Shown here: positions 26,957-35,676 of the stretch, piece by piece
Layout of the letters: each line of letters begins with the position of its first letter
Position numbering within the stretch: position 1 is the first letter of the stretch
NCBI GenBank assembly: GCA_002307315.1
Contig: DBTZ01000047.1
Coordinates: 91,442-155,441, forward strand
Direction: 5' to 3'
DNA: 64,000 nt
Origin: Alphaproteobacteria bacterium UBA1303
Lineage (GTDB): Bacteria; Pseudomonadota; Alphaproteobacteria; Micropepsales; Micropepsaceae
Notes under the pieces: model-generated
The model's input: the letters and a program-made list of their open reading frames with translations, nothing else
Database searches by the model: none
Told to the model about the DNA's origin: nothing
Translations under genes and position numbers: made by a program

Positions 26957-27971
26957 AACGATACTCCCGCTTATCCGTGCGCCGACGCGAAACGAACCAA
27001 TGCGCCGTTTGCATCATACCTTCGCGCAACGGCATACGCGCCTGCCAAACATTCGCCGGCGGCTGCCGCTCCGGCGCGCTCGACCAGTCGGGATGAAACA
27101 GCTCCCGCGCTTTTCCCGGCGTCAACGTGAAGGGGTGCCCGCCGATCGCGGCCAGCAGGGCGTTGACCGCCCCGACCGCCGCAAACAAGGCAAAAGGGAA
27201 TTTTACGATACGGGCCCTGCCGCCGACCGCGGCGCGGATTTCCTGCGCCAGTTCGTCCCAGGTATACCCCTGTTGCCGCGCATCGGTCAGTTCGAAAGAG
27301 CCGTTCGGCGTGCCTTCGGCGCAGAAAGCCGTCACGGCGGCGGCGACGTCGGCGACGTGAATCAGCCCTACATGCGCCTTCGGTACATCCGGTATCGGCA
27401 GCAAAGGGCCGTTCGCCGCCTTGAAAAAGACCGCAGTTTCGCGATCGCCGGGACCGTAGATCGCGGCGGGCCGGAGAATTGCCAAAGCAGACATGCCGGC
27501 GGCGGTAAAGGCGTCTTCTTCGGCACGCTTGCTCCGGGCATAAGCGGAGAGCGACGGCTCGCGCGCCGCCAAAGAGGAGACCAGGACAATCCGAGGCGGT
27601 ACGGTTTGACGGGCCGCACGTGCCGCCAGCCTTTTGCCACCGTCGCGGTTGACCCGCATAAAATCGGTCTGCTTCGCCGCCTTGATCACGCCGGCGGCAT
27701 GGACCAGGACAACGGCTCCGTCGAGCAGACGCTCCAGTGCGGCCTCGTCCTCCAGCGTTCCCGGCACGATTTCGACGCCGTCGGGCGCGGCGGCGGGACG
27801 GCGGACCAGTGCGCGCACGCGCCAGCCGGCGGCCGAAAGGGCATCGACGATATGGCGGCCGAGGAAGCCCGTGCCGCCGGTCAGGGCGACGATTCCGCGT
27901 TTCTGATGCAAGCGCGAGATACGGTTGGGGATGTCGTTGGTCCGATCGGCCGCTGCCGGCAGATCGGTCAT
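26946..27971 (-). CDS. cerR: NAD(P)-dependent epimerase/SDR, likely ketosphinganine or ketoceramide reductase (CerR type)
   Basis: 341 residues of the extended SDR family: IVALTGGTGFLGRHIVDAL is the Rossmann loop, VLVSSLA precedes the catalytic YxxxK pair in SAYARSKRAEE, and ILRPAAIYGPGDRE is the conserved substrate segment. In Caulobacter a protein of this type reduces the 3-keto group during ceramide synthesis, and the position between acyl ligase and acyl carrier protein matches. A hydrophobic segment (FPFALFAAVGAVNALLAAIGG) may bind the membrane. The start overlaps the acyl-ligase stop by four bases. Confidence 0.78.
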   Translation of the reverse strand: MTDLPAAADRTNDIPNRISRLHQKRGIVALTGGTGFLGRHIVDALSAAGWRVRALVRRPAAAPDGVEIVPGTLEDEAALERLLDGAVVLVHAAGVIKAAKQTDFMRVNRDGGKRLAARAARQTVPPRIVLVSSLAAREPSLSAYARSKRAEEDAFTAAGMSALAILRPAAIYGPGDRETAVFFKAANGPLLPIPDVPKAHVGLIHVADVAAAVTAFCAEGTPNGSFELTDARQQGYTWDELAQEIRAAVGGRARIVKFPFALFAAVGAVNALLAAIGGHPFTLTPGKARELFHPDWSSAPERQPPANVWQARMPLREGMMQTAHWFVSRRRTDKREYRYAV

Positions 27972-29764
27972 TGCAGCGTCTCCGGCTTGAAAGCACCGGA
28001 AAGATAGGCGGCACGGGCGCTGCGCCGGCGCAACTTGCCCGAAGAGGTCATCGGCAAGGCGTTGCGGGGAACCAACTCCACCAGCGCGCCGACCCCGTGG
28101 ATTTTGCGCAAATTCGCCGTCACCGCCTGGATGAGGCTATGGCGTTTTTCGGGATCGGGCGTGCGGCACTGCACCAGCACCACCACCTGTTCCTCGCTGT
28201 GATCGTCGCGTTCGATGCTGAAAGCGGCGGCATCGCCGTTGCGCAGGCCGTCGACCTGTTCGGCGGTGTATTCCAGGTCCTGCGGCCAAATGTTGCGGCC
28301 GTTGATGATGATGATGTCCTTGGCGCGGCCGGTGATCACCAGCTCGTCGCCGACGAGATAGCCGAGATCGCCGGTATCGAGCCAGCCGTCGGCACCGAGC
28401 GCCGCCGCAGTTTCCTCCGGCCGGCGGTCATAGCCCGACATCAGGCTGGGCCCTTGCACGAACACGCGACCGATTTCGCGCATCCCGAGCGGCGTGCCGT
28501 CGTCGGCGCGCAGTTGGACGGTGTGGCCGGGCAGCACCCGCCCACAGGTGACGAACTTACGCGCCGGCCCGTCCTTTGCCGCGGGAACGGCACGACGGAA
28601 ATGCTCCAGTTGGTCGGCGTCGACGCGATCGATACCCAAGCCCAGGCCGGGTTGGCGGAAGGTCACCGCCAGAGTGGCCTCGGCCAGACCATAGCTCGGT
28701 ACGTAGGCGGAAGGCCGGAAACCGCACGGCGAGAAGACCTGCGCGAAACGTTCGAGCACGAGCGGACGCACCATATCTCCGCCGATGCCGGCCACTCGCC
28801 AGGATCGCAGATCGAATTCGGGGCGTGGCCCGCTTGAGGCTCGCTTGGCGCAAAGATCGTAGCCGAAGCTCGAACTGTAGGTGATGGTACCGCCGTTCAG
28901 CGCAATCAACCGCAACCAGTTCAACGGACGGCGGGCAAAATCGCGGGTCGGCATAAAATCGACCGAAATCTGCGAGACGATAGTCGTCAGTAGAAACCCG
29001 ACCAATCCCATATCGTGGTAGAAGGGCAACCAGGAAACCGCGCGGTCGCCATCGCGTATCGCAAGGCCGTTGCCGGCAATGCCGGCGGTGTTGCTCATCA
29101 GCGCGCGATGGGTCACGGCGATGCCGGCCGGCATCCGAGTACTGCCGGAAGAAAACTGCAAATAGCTGAGTTCGTCGGGCGCCGGATGTACCGGCGTAAC
29201 CGGGGCCTCCGGCAGGACAGAGAGCTGTCCGACAGTACCGCAAAGCTTCAGCGGCATTCCCGTTGCCGCTTCGGACAACCACGGCATCACCCATTCCGGC
29301 GCAATTGCCGCCGCCGCACCCGCAGCCGAGAGCATGTGACGGACCAATTCGATATAGGCTTCGCGTCCGCCGAAGGCGGTGGGCAATGGCATCGGCGCCG
29401 GGATCAGGCCGCCATACTGGCAAGCGGCAAAAGCGACGATAAAATCCGGGCCAGTATCGGCGATCAGGGCGATGCGCTCGCCCCGCCGCAATCCGGCGCC
29501 GAAGAACCTTCGCACAAGCGCGATGGCACGTTCGCGCAATTCGCGATACGGCATAGCCTCCACCAACTGGAGACGGTCGGAATAAAAATTCATCCCGCTG
29601 CGACCGGTGGCCGCGTAATCGAGAGCGTCGGCAAATGAATCGAAATGAAACCGTAGCTTGACACTGCTGGAAGTCGGCGTCGGTACGGCAACGTTAGGCG
29701 CCACGGGTTCGCGAACGTCCTTGTCGGCGTCGGGAATTGCGAAGAACACGGAATTATCCCCCAT
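27968..29764 (-). CDS. Fatty acyl-AMP/CoA ligase (acyl-ACP loading enzyme) of the sphingolipid operon
   Basis: 598 residues of the ANL superfamily, FAAL-like subgroup. LQFSSGSTRMPAGIAVTH is the P-loop, SWLPFYHDMGLVG and YGLAEATLAVTF follow, then DGWLDTGDLGYL and the hinge GRAKDIIIINGRNIWPQD; MTSSGKLRRRSAR holds the C-terminal catalytic Lys. It should adenylate a fatty acid and load it on the carrier protein encoded two genes on. It is the first gene of the 13-gene operon. No clear ribosome site precedes the ATG at 29764, and the AT-rich CATAATATAA lies immediately upstream, so the start or a leaderless message needs checking. Confidence 0.86.
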   Translation of the reverse strand: MGDNSVFFAIPDADKDVREPVAPNVAVPTPTSSSVKLRFHFDSFADALDYAATGRSGMNFYSDRLQLVEAMPYRELRERAIALVRRFFGAGLRRGERIALIADTGPDFIVAFAACQYGGLIPAPMPLPTAFGGREAYIELVRHMLSAAGAAAAIAPEWVMPWLSEAATGMPLKLCGTVGQLSVLPEAPVTPVHPAPDELSYLQFSSGSTRMPAGIAVTHRALMSNTAGIAGNGLAIRDGDRAVSWLPFYHDMGLVGFLLTTIVSQISVDFMPTRDFARRPLNWLRLIALNGGTITYSSSFGYDLCAKRASSGPRPEFDLRSWRVAGIGGDMVRPLVLERFAQVFSPCGFRPSAYVPSYGLAEATLAVTFRQPGLGLGIDRVDADQLEHFRRAVPAAKDGPARKFVTCGRVLPGHTVQLRADDGTPLGMREIGRVFVQGPSLMSGYDRRPEETAAALGADGWLDTGDLGYLVGDELVITGRAKDIIIINGRNIWPQDLEYTAEQVDGLRNGDAAAFSIERDDHSEEQVVVLVQCRTPDPEKRHSLIQAVTANLRKIHGVGALVELVPRNALPMTSSGKLRRRSARAAYLSGAFKPETLQ

Positions 29765-30400
29765 TTATATTATGCAACGCACCACCGGGATAACCGGATG
29801 GAACCGTTGCGAAAAGACCGTGTAATGCTAACTTGCAGTAGCGACGGCGACCGGTCTACCTGTCGTTCGGTCTGTCCAGAGCCGTTACAAAGCCACGGGC
29901 ATACTGGCCTTTTTTCTGTCTGAGGTGTCGATCGGGTGCCTTGCCCGGCGCTCAGGATATGGGCTTTAGTGATCACGACTCCACCATTGGAAAAATGCCA
30001 AATACGTTACAGAAAGATTAAAGTATTATATTGGGCATTTGGAGTCCGTGCCAGCCCTACAATAGGGAATAGGTTAAAAAAACAGCATTTACAGCACGAT
30101 ATGACAAAATAAGCCCTCTGCCTTCGTTCTCGCGCAACTAACGCGCAGATTTCATATTTATTATGATTTCGTGCATATGCAATAAAAATCAAAAAGTGGC
30201 CGAAGGACACATACGACCAGAAAATCTATCTGCTTTGGGAAAAGCGTTTTTTACCCTAATTTCCGTTTTCTTCTGCAGCGGCGCATGCGAAACGGAGACG
30301 TTGTATTTGTTGTTCATTACCGATGATTGTGCAGCCCGTACGACATAGAGCGACTTAAGGGCTTTGCAATCGGTGCGGCAGTTAGCGGCGGAACGGTGCG
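29765..30400. other. Divergent intergenic region without recognised genes
   Basis: This 636-base gap separates the sphingolipid operon from the HAD phosphatase gene. It is visibly richer in A and T than its surroundings, especially about 29985-30260. Short open frames exist on both strands but lack ribosome sites, codon bias or recognisable products. It must contain the operon promoter on the minus strand and a promoter for the phosphatase gene; no convincing operator was identified. Confidence 0.6.
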
Positions 30401-30985
30401 ATGGCGACAGGCGTGGCAATTTTCGATTTCGATAGAACGCTTATTCGTCAGAGCAGCCTGGCTGTTTTTCTGGCCGTATTGGTAGGAAGGCGGCGGTTGT
30501 TCTTTGCAGGGGCGGCAGGGGTAGGATCTGCCGTTTTTGCGGCCGGTTCCGATCGTCGAGAGGCATTCCGCGCGACGGTGCTGCGTCGTACGCTGGCGGG
30601 AAAAAATGCCGCACAGATTTGTGCCGCGGCGGAAGAAATCTTTCTTCGTTTGGAATGGAACCCCGAGGTTCTGGCCGCCTATGAGCGGCACCGCAAGGCG
30701 GGGCATCGCATTCTCGTGGCTACTGGCGGGTTATCTTGTTATGTGCGCCTTCTGCTCGAACGGAAAAAGCTGACGGTGGACGGCCTGCTGGCAAGCGAAA
30801 TGGTGGTGACGGAAAACGTGCTGACCGGCGAAATGGCGGGATTGTCATGCCGCAGGGAAGAGAAGGCCCGCCGCATCAAGGCTTGGCTCGCCGACGCCCC
30901 CGGCGAAATATGGGGATACGGCAACCTGCCGAACGATGCCGCCATGCTGGCTCTGACGCATCATCCGGTTGTGGTATCGAGATAG
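30401..30985 (+). CDS. HAD-IB family phosphatase-like protein
   Basis: 194 residues with the HAD motifs of subfamily IB (SerB-like): AIFDFDRTLIR holds the DxDxT nucleophile, VATGG motif II, and WGYGNLPNDAAML motif IV with the metal Asp. It should be a phosphomonoesterase, possibly of a phospholipid intermediate or phosphoserine; a hydrophobic N-terminal stretch follows motif I. It faces away from the sphingolipid operon across the 636-base gap, so a lipid-related role is possible but not shown. The ATG has a weak purine-rich ribosome site. Confidence 0.78.
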   Translation: MATGVAIFDFDRTLIRQSSLAVFLAVLVGRRRLFFAGAAGVGSAVFAAGSDRREAFRATVLRRTLAGKNAAQICAAAEEIFLRLEWNPEVLAAYERHRKAGHRILVATGGLSCYVRLLLERKKLTVDGLLASEMVVTENVLTGEMAGLSCRREEKARRIKAWLADAPGEIWGYGNLPNDAAMLALTHHPVVVSR

Positions 30986-31050
30986 AGTGGCGCGCCGTTT
31001 CTGTCTGAAGGCGCGGCGCTCCAGTAGACAAGGAAAACGGAACGACGGAT

Positions 31051-31542
31051 ATGGCGCATTATTCGGTTTTGGCGCGGCTCGGCATGCTGGCGGTGTTGTG
31101 GTTCGATCTTGCCGCAGCTTACGGCGCATCGCCCGGCGTAACGGACGGCGATTGTCCCGCCGAGGGGGATGCAGTCCGCGTGCAACTGGTGTTCGACGGC
31201 ATCCGTTCGAGCAAGGGGAATATAACCGTCGCGGTTTACGGCAGCCGTCCTTCGGAATTTCTGGCAAAGGGCAAGAAAGTCGCCAAGGGTCGCATCCCGG
31301 CCCGCGCCGGAACGGTTCGCGCCTGCCTGTTTTTACCCAAGCCCGGCGTCTATGCGCTGGCGGCCTATCACGACGAAGACGGCGATATGCACCTCAACCG
31401 CAATTTCATAGGTCTGCCGGCGGAAGGCTATGCCTTTTCCAACAATCCCTCATCGTTGATCGGCCTACCGTCCTTTCGTTCCGTCGCCTTTACCGTCGGC
31501 ACGAGCCTCAATGCGATGCCGCTGCATCTGCACTATCCTTGA
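31051..31542 (+). CDS. Exported DUF2141 domain protein
   Basis: 163 residues: a signal peptide of about 26 residues (ending near AAAYGAS) and a DUF2141 domain with VQLVFDGIRSSKGNITVAVY, YALAAYHDEDGDMHLNRNF, IGLPAEGYAFSNN and a terminal beta strand. The family is a periplasmic beta-sandwich of unknown function. It lies 65 bases after the HAD gene on the same strand and is convergent with priA. Confidence 0.82.
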   Translation: MAHYSVLARLGMLAVLWFDLAAAYGASPGVTDGDCPAEGDAVRVQLVFDGIRSSKGNITVAVYGSRPSEFLAKGKKVAKGRIPARAGTVRACLFLPKPGVYALAAYHDEDGDMHLNRNFIGLPAEGYAFSNNPSSLIGLPSFRSVAFTVGTSLNAMPLHLHYP

Positions 31543-31561
31543 CGGCACCGGCCTTGCCGTC
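31541..31561. terminator. Possible bidirectional terminator hairpin between the DUF2141 gene and priA
   Basis: GACGGCA (31541-31547) pairs perfectly with TGCCGTC (31555-31561) around a seven-base loop, immediately at the DUF2141 stop codon; only a short T-rich run (ATTTTA) follows. It could end either convergent transcript. The missing T-run keeps confidence low. Confidence 0.4.
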
Positions 31562-31617
31562 GCCCATTTTATGACCGTCACGTCCAATCCATTCCGGTGG
31601 ATCGAACGCGTGAGGCG

Positions 31618-33807
31618 TCAGAAAAAACTCACCGGGTCGACATCGACGGTAAGACGCACCGAACGGGACAGCTTCACCTTATTCAACCACGCGTGCAAAT
31701 ACGCTTGGATATTGACCGACTTATCCGCCTGCACCAGAAGCCGTTCGCGGGCGAGGCCGCGAAGAAGCGCATAAAACGCCGGCGCCGGCCCCCACACTTT
31801 AACCCCCCGCACGTTCGGCGCGGTGCGGGCAAGAACCCGGCCCGTCTCGCGCACTTCGTCGGATTTCAAACCGGACAGAATGATCGCGGCTAAGCGTCCG
31901 AACGGCGGTGCGCCGGCTTTTTCGCGATACATCATTTCCTGGCGGTAAAAGGCGTCGCGATCCTGTTTGACCAGCGCCTGCATGACCGCGTCGGCGGGAT
32001 TGCGGGTTTGAATGAGAACCGTCCCCGGATGCTCGGCGCGGCCGGCGCGGCCCGAAACCTGATGCAGCAGTTGAAAGGTGCGTTCGCGCGCACGCGGATC
32101 GCCGTCCGAGCCGCCCAAATCGCCGTCGATCACCCCCACCAAGGTCAAATGCGGAAAGTGATGACCTTTGGCGATCACCTGGGTTCCGATCAGAACGTCG
32201 ATCTCGCGCTTTTGCATGGCGCGGATGGCGGTTTGCATCGCGTTGGGCCCGTCCAGCGTATCGGAAGAGGCGATTTTGGCGCGCACTTCGGGAAACAGAA
32301 TTTGAAATTCCTCGGCGATGCGCTCGACTCCGGGGCCGCAGGCAATCAGATGCTTCTCGCCGCAGGTCGGACAGGCGTCGGGAATTTTCATCTCGAAGCC
32401 GCAATGATGGCAGACAAGGGTGCCGCGTTTTCTGTGCTCGACCAGCCAGGCCGAACAATGCCGGCAGGTAAACTTGTGGCCGCAGGATTCGCACAAGGTG
32501 AGCGGAGCAAAGCCGCGGCGGTTCAAAAACAACATCGCCTGCTCGCCCGCCGCCAACGTGTTCTTCAGGGCATCGCGCAGGGGGGGCGAAAGGTAGGTGC
32601 CGGGATCGCCGTGACCTTTGCGAAGATCGATCAGTTCGACCTTCGGCAGCTCGGCGACGCCGTGGCGTTGCGTCAGCTTCAAATGGGCATAGCGGCCGGA
32701 TTCGGCATTGACGAAACTTTCCAGCGATGGGGTGGCGGACGCCAGGATCACCGGACAGCTTGCGATTTTCCCGCGGATCACCGCCATATCGCGGGCGTGA
32801 TAGATCACGCCCTCTTCCTGCTTGTAGGCCTGCTCGTGCTCTTCGTCGACCACGATCAAGCCCAGTTTTTCAAACGGCAGGAACAACGCCGAGCGCGCAC
32901 CGACCACCGCCTTGACCTCGCCGGTTCCGACCGCGCGCCAAATGCGGCGACGTTCGCGCGCACTTAGTTCCGAATGCCATTCGGCCGGCCTCGCCCCAAA
33001 GCGGGCGGCGAAGCGATCAAGAAACTGCACGGTCAGGGCGATTTCCGGCAAAAGGATCAGCGCCTGCCTGCCGCCGCGTAAGGCTTCGGCTACGGCCTCA
33101 AAATAGGTTTCGGTCTTACCCGAACCGGTAATGCCGTCGAGCAGCGAGACCTTGAACGCCTGCGCTTTCACGTCTGCAAGGATCGAAGCCGCTGCAATTG
33201 CCTGCTCCGGGTTCAGCACCGTCTCGGCAAAATCGGGGTCGGGCACGGGCTGCGGCGGAAATTCGGGCAAACAGACGGTTTTTAGCCCGCCCGATTGGAT
33301 CAGACCCTTGACCACCGAGCCCCCGACGCCCGCTTCCGCCGCCAGATCGACGGCGGTCCGCGCCAAGCCGTCGGCGGCCACGGCCAGCACCCGCGCCCGC
33401 GCCTTGGTGGGTTTTTGTTCCGCCGATCCAATTGCATAAGCTAGGCGCGGCTTGGGCGGGTTAAGCGCCTCGGGATTGCGTAAGGCCATTGCCAGTACCA
33501 AACCCGGCGGTGCCAAGGTGTAGGCGGCAAGCCAATCGATAAAGTCGCAAAGATCGAGCGGCAGACTCGGCCGGCCACAAAGCGCGTTCGCCTTCTTCAG
33601 CTTCCTGGCTTCGATGCCGGCCGGCTTGCCCCAGACGATGCCGATGCGCTTCCGTCCGCCGACATCGACCATCACCGCCAGCCCACGCGTCGGGGCATCC
33701 TCTGCCGCTAACAGGTAATCGAGCGACGGCAGCGGCAACGGCGTCAGCACGCCATAGGCGTCTTGGTCTTCGGGAAGGTTAACGGGCTTTGGCGCTGCGT
33801 CGCTCAT
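31618..33807 (-). CDS. priA: Primosomal replication restart helicase PriA
   Basis: 729 residues. The N-terminal DNA-binding domain is followed by a superfamily 2 helicase core with Walker A GITGSGKT (225-232), the DEEH box in VVDEEHEQAYKQEEG, and the zinc-binding cysteines CESCGHKFTCRHC, CHHCGF and CPTCGEK within the core. VSGRAGRAEHPG is helicase motif VI. PriA reloads the replisome at stalled forks. The ATG at 33807 lies 46 bases from the divergent DUF484 gene. Confidence 0.96.
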   Translation of the reverse strand: MSDAAPKPVNLPEDQDAYGVLTPLPLPSLDYLLAAEDAPTRGLAVMVDVGGRKRIGIVWGKPAGIEARKLKKANALCGRPSLPLDLCDFIDWLAAYTLAPPGLVLAMALRNPEALNPPKPRLAYAIGSAEQKPTKARARVLAVAADGLARTAVDLAAEAGVGGSVVKGLIQSGGLKTVCLPEFPPQPVPDPDFAETVLNPEQAIAAASILADVKAQAFKVSLLDGITGSGKTETYFEAVAEALRGGRQALILLPEIALTVQFLDRFAARFGARPAEWHSELSARERRRIWRAVGTGEVKAVVGARSALFLPFEKLGLIVVDEEHEQAYKQEEGVIYHARDMAVIRGKIASCPVILASATPSLESFVNAESGRYAHLKLTQRHGVAELPKVELIDLRKGHGDPGTYLSPPLRDALKNTLAAGEQAMLFLNRRGFAPLTLCESCGHKFTCRHCSAWLVEHRKRGTLVCHHCGFEMKIPDACPTCGEKHLIACGPGVERIAEEFQILFPEVRAKIASSDTLDGPNAMQTAIRAMQKREIDVLIGTQVIAKGHHFPHLTLVGVIDGDLGGSDGDPRARERTFQLLHQVSGRAGRAEHPGTVLIQTRNPADAVMQALVKQDRDAFYRQEMMYREKAGAPPFGRLAAIILSGLKSDEVRETGRVLARTAPNVRGVKVWGPAPAFYALLRGLARERLLVQADKSVNIQAYLHAWLNKVKLSRSVRLTVDVDPVSFF

Positions 33808-33853
33808 GCGCTAGAGTTCGAACGGCGATTCTTTTTGGTCAAGTCCAATCGAC

Positions 33854-34564
33854 ATGATTTCCGTCGGCAAAAACATTCACGCCCTTGATCCGTCCGAGGC
33901 GGCCCTCGACGCGGTCAAGAGCTACGTCCGGATGAATCGCGACCGGCTGATCGCCGACGGCGAGCTCATGGGATTGTTGTTTCCCGAACGCTTTGACGGA
34001 GATGTGCGCGATTTGCAGCGCTTTGTCATCGAACAGATGGCGGCGGCGAACAAAAAATTGCGTGCGGAACGCGACGCGCTGAAGGGGTTTTACGACCGCC
34101 GGACGAATTTGAGCGAAACCGTGCGCCGCGCGGTGCTCGACCTCGTCGGGGTGCATAGTTTCGGCGAGGCGGCAACGGTGGCGGAAAATCTCGCCCTCGG
34201 TTTCGGGGCCGACACATGTGCCTTCTGCGCTGAAAATCCGCATACGATCCCGTTGAACGGCCGTCAGATCCTGCCGCTTGCCCCCGGGACGGTGCAGGCG
34301 GTGGTCGGCGACGGGCTGGGCGCCATTTTGTCCGGCGGCGGGGCACTGCTGTTTGGCAAAGGCGGCGAGGTTTACGCCAGCCTGGCGGCTTTCCGCCTGC
34401 GCCTCGACGATAGTGCGACGACGATTTTGTTCATCATGGGGTCGTGCCGCGAAGGCCGCTTCGACGGCCGCGCCGTCGAAGCCGATTTGCGGTTCTTCGC
34501 CCTGGCTTTGGAGCGGGCGCTCAGCGCCCATCAGGCACAATGGCTCGCTCCGCCGACGCTCTGA
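33854..34564 (+). CDS. DUF484 family protein
   Basis: 236 residues. It begins with a helical segment (DGELMGLLFPERF, DLQRFVIEQMAAANKKLRAERD, likely coiled coil) followed by a GAF-like domain, the DUF484 arrangement. The family is regularly encoded next to xerC in proteobacteria, as here, where the xerC start lies 25 bases inside the gene. Function is not established; a regulatory or partner role in recombination is only suggested by this linkage. Confidence 0.85.
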   Translation: MISVGKNIHALDPSEAALDAVKSYVRMNRDRLIADGELMGLLFPERFDGDVRDLQRFVIEQMAAANKKLRAERDALKGFYDRRTNLSETVRRAVLDLVGVHSFGEAATVAENLALGFGADTCAFCAENPHTIPLNGRQILPLAPGTVQAVVGDGLGAILSGGGALLFGKGGEVYASLAAFRLRLDDSATTILFIMGSCREGRFDGRAVEADLRFFALALERALSAHQAQWLAPPTL

Positions 34565-35451
34565 AAATCGCCTATCTCGCCTACTTGGCGGGCGAGCGGC
34601 GGGCCAGCCCGCATACGTTACGCGCGTATGGCGACGATCTCGACCGGTTCCTTGCCTTTCTGTCCGTCCACTGCGGCGGAACGCCGGATTTGGAAATGCT
34701 CGCCGGTCTCAAACCCACCGATATCCGCGCCTTTGTCGCTTTCCGGCGCGGCGAGGGGCTGGGTCCGCAAGGGCTTCAGCGCGCCGGGGCGGCGGTACGC
34801 GGGTTTTTCCGCTTTCTCGCCCGCGAGGGATTGACCGATAACGCCGCCGCCCATGCGGTAAGGACGCCGCGCCTTCCCCGTCACCTTCCTCGGCCGTTGA
34901 GCGAGGATGCCGCCGTCCGCACCATCGAAGAAGCAGGCAAACGTGACGTTCCCTGGCTGGCGGCGCGCGATACGGCGCTGCTGACCTTGCTTTACGGTGC
35001 CGGTCTTCGCATTTCGGAAGCCTTAAGTTTGAAGCGCGGCGATGCCCCATTGGGCGAATCGTTGAAGGTGCTCGGCAAGGGCCGCAAGGAACGAATCGTG
35101 CCCATTTTGCCGGCGGTGCGCCAGGCGATCGACGCCTACCTCGCCGGCCTGCCCTTCGCCGTTGCGCCGTCGGAGGCCTTATTTCTTTCCCGCCACGGCA
35201 AGCCGATGCAAGCGCGCGAAGCCCAGGGGTTGATGCAACTTTTGCGCTCGCGCTTGGGATTGGGCGAGCGCGCCACGCCTCATGCCCTGCGCCATTCCTT
35301 TGCCACCCACATATTGGCGCATGGCGGCGATTTGCGTGTGGTACAGGAGCTATTAGGGCACGCCTCGCTCTCCACCACCCAAGGTTATACCGCGATCGAC
35401 GCAGGCCGGATGATGGAGGCCTATACCAAGGCCCATCCGCACGGGGGATAG
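34540..35451 (+). CDS. xerC: Tyrosine recombinase XerC
   Basis: 303 residues. The N-terminal SAM-like core-binding domain (SPHTLRAYGDDLDRFLAFL) precedes the catalytic domain with Arg in GAGLRISEAL, Lys in VLGKGRKERIVPIL, HALRHSFATH, and LGHASLSTTQGYT, where the Tyr is the nucleophile. It resolves chromosome dimers at dif with XerD. The start overlaps the end of DUF484. The TAG stop lies inside a repeat element that begins there. Confidence 0.93.
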   Translation: MARSADALKIAYLAYLAGERRASPHTLRAYGDDLDRFLAFLSVHCGGTPDLEMLAGLKPTDIRAFVAFRRGEGLGPQGLQRAGAAVRGFFRFLAREGLTDNAAAHAVRTPRLPRHLPRPLSEDAAVRTIEEAGKRDVPWLAARDTALLTLLYGAGLRISEALSLKRGDAPLGESLKVLGKGRKERIVPILPAVRQAIDAYLAGLPFAVAPSEALFLSRHGKPMQAREAQGLMQLLRSRLGLGERATPHALRHSFATHILAHGGDLRVVQELLGHASLSTTQGYTAIDAGRMMEAYTKAHPHGG

Positions 35452-35500
35452 AGCGTATTCCGAAAAGTGGGAACCGGTTTTCGGGTAAAATGCGCGATGG
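35450..35500. repeat. Palindromic intergenic repeat related to family A
   Basis: AGAGCG at 35450 overlaps the xerC TAG stop, then CCGAAAAGTGGGAACCGGTTTTCGG forms an imperfect palindrome with the arms CCGAAAA and TTTTCGG. Repeats of this general look (AGAGC, then a palindrome around AAGTGG-AACCGG-TTT) are common between genes in alphaproteobacteria. Confidence 0.7.
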
Positions 35501-35517
35501 GACGACGATGCAATACT

Positions 35518-35561
35518 GCAGGCCGGTCCGGCAGGCCGGTTTGGCAGGCCGGTCCGGCAGG
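35518..35561. repeat. Tandem repeat of 13 bp in the fhs leader
   Basis: The unit GCAGGCCGGTCCG occurs at 35518-35530, 35531-35543 (two bases changed) and 35544-35556, followed by a partial GCAGG. Arms GGCCGG and CCGGCC-like pieces inside it could pair. It lies between the XerC-associated repeat and the formate-THF ligase gene. Confidence 0.85.
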
Positions 35562-35676
35562 ATCGAATCTTGTTGTCGGCTTTGTAACAAACGGCAGAGA
35601 GACGTGCACAACAGGGCAGTTGTGCGCGCCGGCGCTGCGTACCATTCTGCGCGCAAAGAATCGTAAGGGGGGAGCC

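Noticed and set aside
25809..28007. Long open frame of about 730 codons on the plus strand
   Set aside because: It is exactly antisense to spt, acp and cerR, its product is rich in Arg, Gly, His and Gln without any domain, and such frames are common opposite high-GC genes.
35518..35561. CRISPR array
   Set aside because: The 13-bp units are directly adjacent without spacers, and no cas gene is present.
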